NCBI RefSeq assembly: GCF_022539665.2
Contig: NC_081334.1
Span: 3,720,001-3,784,000 of the forward strand
Source: Daphnia carinata
Taxonomy: Eukaryota > Arthropoda > Branchiopoda > Diplostraca > Daphniidae
Direction: 5' to 3'
DNA: 64,000 nt
Positions 57,747 through 64,000 of the stretch are shown one piece after another (the stretch's first letter is position 1; every line of letters begins with the position of its first letter). The position numbers and the translations under genes were made by a program. The notes beneath the pieces were generated by a model, which made no database searches, was not told where the DNA came from, and saw only the letters and a program-made list of their open reading frames with translations.

Positions 57747-58492
57747 ATGAACACCTTCAAGACTGTAAGTAAAAACAAGTTCTGCATAATTGAATAGTGT
57801 CACCATATTTATAGTTGCTCCATGTGAAAGTTTTAAGTTTTTTCAACAACGGAATCGAATGCATATCTCATTATTACTTCGTGTTTTTTTTTTCAAGGTC
57901 GTTATGGTTTGCGCCATGTTGGCTGCCTCCTGCTCCGGCCAGTACATGTCCCAGTAAGTTTATCCCTATTTTTTGTTCCAATATGAATTACGCAGCTACT
58001 GCTTAATAAAATAATTTTTACTAATTTAAACTTTACTTTGATGTACGTCAACAAAACAGCCAAGGATCTCAGTCGGGAAGTTCCAGCATGGCCGGTCAAT
58101 ACGCCACCCAGGCCCAACAGGCTGCTTTGAACGCCGGATCACTTTCTCTTGAACAACAAAGACCAGCAGCCAGCCCAGCTTTTGTTGCTGAGCAGTCCAT
58201 TCCTGCGTCCAGCCCCGTCTCAGGTGCTGGCAGCGTAACAGCTACCCAACAGATCTGCTCGTGCGTCACCATCAACCCGGCCGCATCAGCTCTCCAGACC
58301 CCAGCTTCATCCGCTCCAGAATCCGTTGCTCCTGTTGCCGCTGCCCCCCAACAATCCTTTGCTGCACCCCAACAATCCTTCGCTGCACCCCAACAGACCT
58401 TCGCTGCTCCTCAGCAATCCTTCGCTGCTGCCCAGCAACAGGCGTACGCTGCCCCACAGCCGGCTGCCACCCAGACCCAGGGACGCTATTAA
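57747..58492 (+). CDS. Small secreted Ala/Gln/Pro-rich protein, copy 1 (168 residues)
   Basis: Exons 57747-57764 (six codons), 57898-57953 and 58060-58492 join in phase. The product starts MNTFKTVVMVCAMLAASCSG, a clear signal peptide. The mature chain is Ala/Gln/Ser/Pro-rich and holds a CSCVTINPAA motif near residue 85. Its C-terminal third has four imperfect units around APQQSFA, then QQQAYAAPQP, and it ends QGRY. It is very similar to copy 2 throughout, including splice positions. Composition suggests an extracellular structural or coating protein. No known family was recognised. The 3' flank has no canonical AATAAA close by. Confidence 0.85.
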
Positions 58493-60014
58493 AAGATATT
58501 GACATTTGATAGCCCATCATCTTCATTATCGCTCGCCACTCATTTCTCATTTTGTATTGTGAAAATACAATAATATCATACTCGCATCAATTGTGTAACT
58601 TTTATTAGATACTCTTACGAATACCTCGTTTAAGAATTTAAGACAATTAAGAGACCTACCATAGGAAATGAACAAGGACGTAGAGGGCATGTGTATGTTC
58701 ATTGCTTAGTCTGAGCTTATCTAGTCGTTTACAGACCTGACTACGTTATTTTATGGAGAAATGTCTATGCGCTAGAGATGAATTGGCTTAAGGATTTAGT
58801 TGCCTTGACATTGAGGTATTCGATCGATTTGCACGTAATAACGATAATACGTAATATGAAAATTCCTTTTATATATTTCGTGGGCAATGTTCACTATTGA
58901 GAGCCGAGGAAAAGAAGAATATCACCCTACAACATATTGACTGCAAAGTAACGTTAAAGTTTTGTTTCCCCTATGAGCTTTAATATTCTCCCATGACACG
59001 AGAGTTTTAGCTACTTGACAGGCAATTTTTAAACATATTTATCTCAAAAATTCAACGTGAAAAAGAGGGATGATGGCACACACAAGTCTGGGAGTGCGAA
59101 ATAATACTGGCTGTTGTGTAGATTAGCGGAGACATATTGATTATGCAAACGGGCATCAGCAAAAAATTTATGCTTAAACAGCATCCAGTTTTTAAACAAT
59201 TCTGTGTTGAATAACAACAAAGGTAGAAGAGGAAGGATTTTTTTTTAAACCTTCAATTTTAAGTCTTTGGTGTTCTGACGTTCCTGCGGTTACAACACGT
59301 CCATCGAATTCAAGCGTTAAAAAAAGAATGAACTCGTTATGATCAATAGTCTGTTGTTAGTTTTACTTAAATCGAATGTACTTTCATTCACTTAAATTGG
59401 ACCAATTAGTAACATGAAGAAAGGCCCTACCTATTTGAAGAATTTGAAAATGGTAATGAGTGTTGCTATGTTTTGAATTCTATTTCCTTTTCATTCTGTG
59501 AACAGCAAACATTCCCTAACAAAGAAAACAATTAAATGTCTTTCATCTTGTCTAAGAGTTTCTTTTAATTAAGAATGAAAGAAATCTAATTATTACTTGA
59601 ACCGTCAATTCCCACCAACGAAGGCCTGTCTGTTTATAAAGAAGCATACTGCATGAAAAATAGAAAAAGAATAATAATCCAATTAGAAGACAGTTCCCAG
59701 ATTATCATGATTCCATCTGACAATGTTACAAACATTTAACCTGATAGCAATTAAATTTTAGATTTTAGCCTACGTGACCTAGCAACAACACTACCTGAAA
59801 ACTGACCTACTTCAATTTTTATACTGACCTCTAATGCCCCATTTGAAAAATCCATTCTGGTTATCTTGTTTTGAAAATCAGATGCTCCTACCTGAGAAAT
59901 CTTCACCTTTAGTGAGATAGAGAAAGGTCGAGGGTTCTTAAAAGAACGTACAAGGTTAAAACCTTGTACGAAAAGAGACGACCACAATAAAAACGAGTGA
60001 AAGTACAAAGAAGA
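58493..60014. other. Spacer between the duplicated secreted-protein genes
   Basis: AT-rich with no supported exon. The long minus-strand frame at 59751-60152 crosses the copy-2 promoter and is judged non-coding. Confidence 0.45.
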
Positions 60015-60122
60015 CCCAACTTGTTTACCTGTGAACGAGGTCAGTTCTTTGTATTGCCAGCGGGTATGAGAAACCTTAAACTCCACGTGAAGTTCCGTGT
60101 ACAGTACACAGGAGTATATAAA
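60015..60122 (+). promoter_or_regulatory. Promoter of secreted A/Q/P-rich gene copy 2
   Basis: The same 32-bp element as in copy 1 is at 60015-60046. TATATAAA is at 60115-60122. Downstream the leader is also nearly identical (AAGATTTCTTGGAAAAGACA region, then ACTCCTCCAGTTCAACACTC). Sequence between element and TATA has diverged more, so the element looks selectively kept. Confidence 0.6.
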
Positions 60123-60200
60123 GGCCCAAGATTTCTTGGAAAAGACATACACTTCACCTTGTTAACTCCTCCAGTTCAACACTCAACTTTCCTGCTCAAA

Positions 60201-60910
60201 ATGAATACCTTCAAGACCGTAAGTCATTTCTACATGATAGAAAAATGTCATAATATCTAAAGTAGCTCTATATCAATATAATATCCCTACCCCAAAAAAT
60301 TCAGCAATTAACTTTGAAATTATTCTTCCTGATTTTACAGGTCGTTATGGTTTGCGCCATGTTGGTTGCTTCCTGCTCCGGCCAGTACATGTCCCAGTAA
60401 GTTAACTTGAATTCATTTCAATTTAAATCCCTAGTTTTTCAATTCAAATCTCACATCTGCCTCGGAAGGTCATCAAGCAACCAGGGAGGTTCCAGTTTAA
60501 GCGGCATGCTGGTCGGTCAATACGCCAGCCAGGGCCAACAGGCCGCTTTGAACACCGGAGCACTTCCTCTTGAGCAGCAACGCCCAGCAGCCAGCCCAGC
60601 ATTCGTTGCTGAGCAACCAAGACCAGCGGCTAGCCCAGTCATGCCAGCTGCACCGGCAACTAGCCAACAGATCTGCACGTGCATCACCATCAACCCGGCT
60701 GCCCAGCCCGCAGCTGCCGCTTCACCTGCCGTTGAATCCGCTGCCCCAGTGGCCGCTGCCCCTCAACAGACTTTCGCCGCTGCCCCCCAACAGACTTTCG
60801 CTGCTGCCCCCCAACAGACTTTCGCTGCTGCCCCCCAACAGACTTTCGCTGCTGCCCAGCAACAGGCGTACGCTGCCCCACAACCCGCCCAAACCCAGGG
60901 ACGTTACTAA
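60201..60910 (+). CDS. Small secreted Ala/Gln/Pro-rich protein, copy 2 (171 residues)
   Basis: Exons 60201-60218, 60341-60396 and 60469-60910 join in phase. The signal peptide differs from copy 1 by one residue (Ala to Val). The motif CTCITINPAAQ near residue 88 keeps the two cysteines. The C-terminal repeat is more regular here: four near-identical AAPQQTFA units followed by QQQAYAAPQ and a QGRY end. The exon-3 acceptor is GGAAG, as AG/G, in a different sequence context from copy 1. AATAAA at 60968-60973 is the likely polyA signal. Confidence 0.85.
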
Positions 60911-61195
60911 AAAAAAAGAAAAATTATGACTTGCTCATCCTTCTGCGTGAATTGTAACAACGATTACAATAAAACTTAATTCTTTCCCGAAAAATTATTC
61001 ATTCATTTCTTATGTATAATAAATAAGGTTGAATATGGCAACGTCGATCATCTCCAGGGTTGTTGTTCTACATGCAACTAATCTTATTTTGACGTTTCCA
61101 CGTAAATGTTGATGCAGCAGTTTACGAAGGACATGTTTACCCTATAATTGTTCTTCCGAGTTATCGCGTGTTTATTTCAAACGACTGCGTCGTTG

Positions 61196-61402
61196 ATGCC
61201 AGTTAGATGCGGACGCGCTTGCGTCGCGCAACTACCCGCAGAACCATATAGACCGTGCGTGAAAAGAACGAGGGGCTGTAGTCCGACTGCGGTCGACAAA
61301 GCAACGTGCAATTGTGGCACAAGCCGTTCGTGTGTCTTCAAGTGTAGACGGAAACAGTGCGGGGACGAGGAAAATACAAGAATTAAGATCATCGGGAAAT
61401 GA
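61196..61402 (+). CDS. Possible Cys-rich peptide (68 residues) or exon
   Basis: From the ATG at 61196 the frame has nine cysteines in 68 codons (RCGRACV, then GCSP, ATCNCG, SCVFKC, KQCG). The frame is open upstream to about 61148 without an ATG, so the segment may be an exon of a longer gene. No signal peptide is visible. The opposite strand is open as well, so the call is weak. Confidence 0.3.
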   Translation: MPVRCGRACVAQLPAEPYRPCVKRTRGCSPTAVDKATCNCGTSRSCVFKCRRKQCGDEENTRIKIIGK

Positions 61403-63349
61403 ATTCGAACGTGCATGTGGATGGTTGTTTGTGTGTCGTGATGCAATTGACTTTCACTCAGTATAAATCAAACAAAAACAAAGTGTCATCTGTTACGTTT
61501 CATTTAGAGAGCGTGATATCCAGCAATCCGGAATGATTTTACTTCCTGTCGGAAAGAAAACCAATTAAACAAGGTTCGTTGTTTTTTTTTTTTATTTCTC
61601 TAACTCATTCTATTTTACGTTCGGGAGCGAGTGTGTGAACCCAAAGAAACGAAGGGAGTGCTAATGTAATCATGGCTATTGCAACATCTTTTATTCTGTT
61701 GAGGTAATTTTGCTCCCGAAATGATCCAGTCACGCACCCTTCCCCAGTAGGCCTCGAAACTAGACGCCCAAAAACATTGTGGAAACATAAAAAGAAAACG
61801 TTAAAAAAACAGCTTTTTGAATAATCGTAGCTCTCTGTTTTTATCATTTCATCCATTAAAATATTTAAAAGGATTCCTGGACACATTTCGATCATCCATT
61901 GCCGATTGAAACTCATCAACAAATTTATCCTTGAACGCATGTAAACATACAAGCAAACACTCTATCAAAATGAAAATCCCAATTGACATGTTTCCCATTC
62001 AAATTGCACTCCACGATTTATCGATAAACCTTAAACATTTTTCTTCCTACACCTTGATTACGTCCTACGCACACAAAAGTATCGAACGAAAGTGGATGAA
62101 TTGCTTCTCCGTTATTACTCTGACCTCTTCAATGTCAGGCTCGCTCTTTGTTGCGTAAGAAAGTGCGAGAAAAAGATATGAATGTGATCGTTACACGTAC
62201 AGGCGGATAAGAAAATTCCATTCCTTTCAACAAGGAAAAAGAACATTTTTTTTTTCATTTGGAAAAGTGGTAAGGAAGACCATATTGTGGGATGCAGATA
62301 GTGTCGTTTTTTCTAAATAGCTTTTTTGCTTTTATTAAAAGGTGGGCCTGGATTTGTATACTACGCACTTACATTAAAGCTTACACTAAAGCGTTGATGT
62401 TTGGTGAAATGTATTTAATAATTCCAGAAGCATCCTTTCTTTTTAAGATAATTATTGTTGCATAAATGCAGGTAACAACGTGCACGCGTAAACGTTTCGT
62501 ATGATTTAGTAATAGGGTCGTACGACCTATTGAGATTTAAGTCCAGGGAATTATCTAGTGGAGTAGCAAGTCAGCGTTCGCGGCTCGTGATTAAAAGTAT
62601 ATAAACGATTGATTTAATAATTAAAAAAAAAATAGCTCTATATAGAGAAAATGTGTAACCAGTAATGACCTACCCCGGATGTTATATTCATTTCATGAAA
62701 AACATCCTCTTGTACGCATTATAATGGTTTGGGCGCTACAGTTGCCCGTGATCGTGAAAAAAAAATATGTATTGTAACGCTATACATTATCGGCCAAAAT
62801 GCAGTCAACTGCTAATGAACTACGTGCAAGTAGGTTTTTACCCTCCCGCAAAGTCCGTGATATCAAATTGCAACGTTCAATACGAGCCTGTATAGCTAGC
62901 GGCAATCGACCACGTAAGGTCAAATCAACAGAATACAGATAGTCTTTCTTTCAGTTTTTGTTTCAATCAGCTTTTTTTTATAAAAAAAGAAAAAATCTGC
63001 GAACTATTCGATATTTTTTTGTCCAGCAGAGTCCATTCAAACTGGTCGAAGAAGATTTTCCACTTCGCCAGACACGTAAGCATTCAACTGGAGCCAAAAT
63101 AAAATAAAATTCTTAGTGCCTTTAAAAGAGAGAAGAAGGGAAGTTTGACGTCTCTCAGAGCGATTTACTTATCCAGAAATTCAGTTCGATCTTGCTGAAA
63201 TCAGTTAAAAATGTATGTGATGGCTATTTCGGGAACCTATAGAAGCTCACGATAAAAGCAAAGTTCACTGTTCGAATTCAACGTCAATGATTCAGTGCCC
63301 AAGTGTGAAGTCGATATTTTATGATTGAAAAATGTTGCATTTATTTTAG
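61403..63349. other. Upstream region of the GPCR gene
   Basis: AT-rich with no supported coding exon. A 115-codon minus-strand frame (61605-61952) lacks features. The end of an intron (TTTATTTTAG at 63340-63349) precedes the GPCR exon, so at least one noncoding 5' exon should lie to the left. Confidence 0.4.
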
Positions 63350-63743
63350 GAATCAGAAGACAAAAAATAAAATGGACGGTTTAACGTGGACGTCTGGATC
63401 GATGACGACGACCGATTTATTTTTGAGTGAATCTTTCCTCAACTCTACCGAAACGAACGTCTCGAACACGAACTCGTCGTTGCTGACGATTCCGGCGTTC
63501 GGTGACGTCGAGTTGGATCTCTCGCTCATCGAGCGTTTCCGCTCCAACAGTCGAGTCAACGACGGCGCCTTCTTTTGCCTCATAGCGGCCTATTGCGTCC
63601 TCATCATCTTCGGAACACTGGGCAACTCGCTCGTCGTCTTCGTCGTCGCCCGCCAACCGGCCATGAGGACGGCTCGCAACGTCTTCGTCGTCAATCTAGC
63701 CATCTCCGACTTGCTCCTCTGCCTCATCACTATGCCACTAACG
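63350..63743 (+). CDS. Neuropeptide F/Y receptor-like class A GPCR, first coding exon
   Basis: The exon starts after TTTTAG at 63349. The ATG is at 63372 and the donor ACG/GTAAGT is at 63744, giving 124 residues in phase 0. The extracellular N terminus has three N-glycosylation sites (N24, N29, N34). TM1 (about 67-93) has the conserved GTLGNSLV. The first intracellular loop reads ARQPAMRTARN. TM2 (about 102-123) has NLAISDLLLCL with the conserved Asp. NPF/NPY-type receptors share this loop and TM2 pattern; sNPF-type receptors are close, so the subtype is not certain. TM3-TM7 lie beyond the window. Reading on past 63743 gives intron sequence. Confidence 0.85.
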
Positions 63744-64000
63744 GTAAGTTTAATTTTTGTTTTTTTGGGGGGGTTTATTTCTTCGGGTTATTCAGTTGAA
63801 TCTGGTCCGTTTAGTTCAACATCTTGTTTCAGCGGTTGGAGGGCCAAAACACTTGGACCCCAATCGATTGTGTATGACGTCATGTGGGCCGGAACCAAGC
63901 CAAACAAAGTGAACAAGTTTCATTCGACTTTTCCTTTTATACTGAACTTCTCTATGATTTTAGAGTTAGAATAGAAAAATATTGTGTGTAGAAGGCATTT

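Noticed and set aside
57587..57787. Minus-strand frame upstream of secreted-protein copy 1, mirrored at 59751-60152
   Set aside because: Both lie on the conserved promoter and leader of the duplicated genes; their similarity reflects the promoter, not an antisense gene.
1..64000. CRISPR arrays, prokaryotic operons, rRNA genes and viral insertions
   Set aside because: No regular spacer-repeat pattern, ribosome-binding sites, rRNA cores or recognisable viral proteins were seen.

Overview
The window looks like nuclear DNA of an arthropod, most likely a branchiopod crustacean such as Daphnia. This is inferred from short GT-AG introns (about 60-75 bp) inside multi-exon genes, TCAGT-type initiators downstream of TATA boxes, a neuropeptide-F-type receptor exon, and homopolymer-rich introns. 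There are no operons, prokaryotic elements or CRISPR arrays. All exon models below were built by eye from splice sites and reading-frame phase.

Left part (1-16 kb): two minus-strand genes related to the stonustoxin (SNTX) superfamily. One runs off the left edge. The other (3196-9715) is intact by phase. It encodes about 2124 residues: two complete SNTX-like modules in series, fibronectin III domains, a P-loop GTPase and a cysteine cluster. Next come an AT-rich stretch, an orphan KDM4-type double Tudor fragment with an apparent frameshift (11590-12166), a 23-bp minisatellite, a 316-bp element with 18-bp terminal inverted repeats, and a cluster of five tRNA-like sequences (15.1-15.9 kb).

Middle part (16-35 kb): a secreted Pro/Tyr/Ser-rich protein gene (17621-18487) and a secreted C-type lectin gene (20226-21057), both on the plus strand. 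Minus-strand exons with matching phases lie around and beyond them and suggest one or more unidentified minus-strand genes; the Pro-rich gene would be nested in one intron. From 22 to 32 kb the DNA is packed with poly-A/T, microsatellites and isolated exon-like segments. A plus-strand gene for a 719-residue Ser-rich protein follows (32457-34825).

Right part (35-64 kb): a complete 19-exon minus-strand gene (35702-47693) for a 1819-residue scaffold protein with a long low-complexity N-terminal part and a C-terminal PDZ-PH-PH array. It converges with the Ser-rich gene. From 48 to 57 kb there is little clear coding, apart from a degenerate tandem duplication (53.0-54.3 kb). Two recently duplicated genes for small secreted Ala/Gln/Pro-rich proteins (57747-58492 and 60201-60910) share a TATA box and an identical 32-bp upstream element. 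The window ends with the first coding exon of a neuropeptide-F-receptor-like GPCR.

The most notable items are the double-SNTX/GTPase fusion protein, the damaged KDM4 Tudor fragment, and the shared 32-bp promoter element of the duplicated secreted-protein genes.
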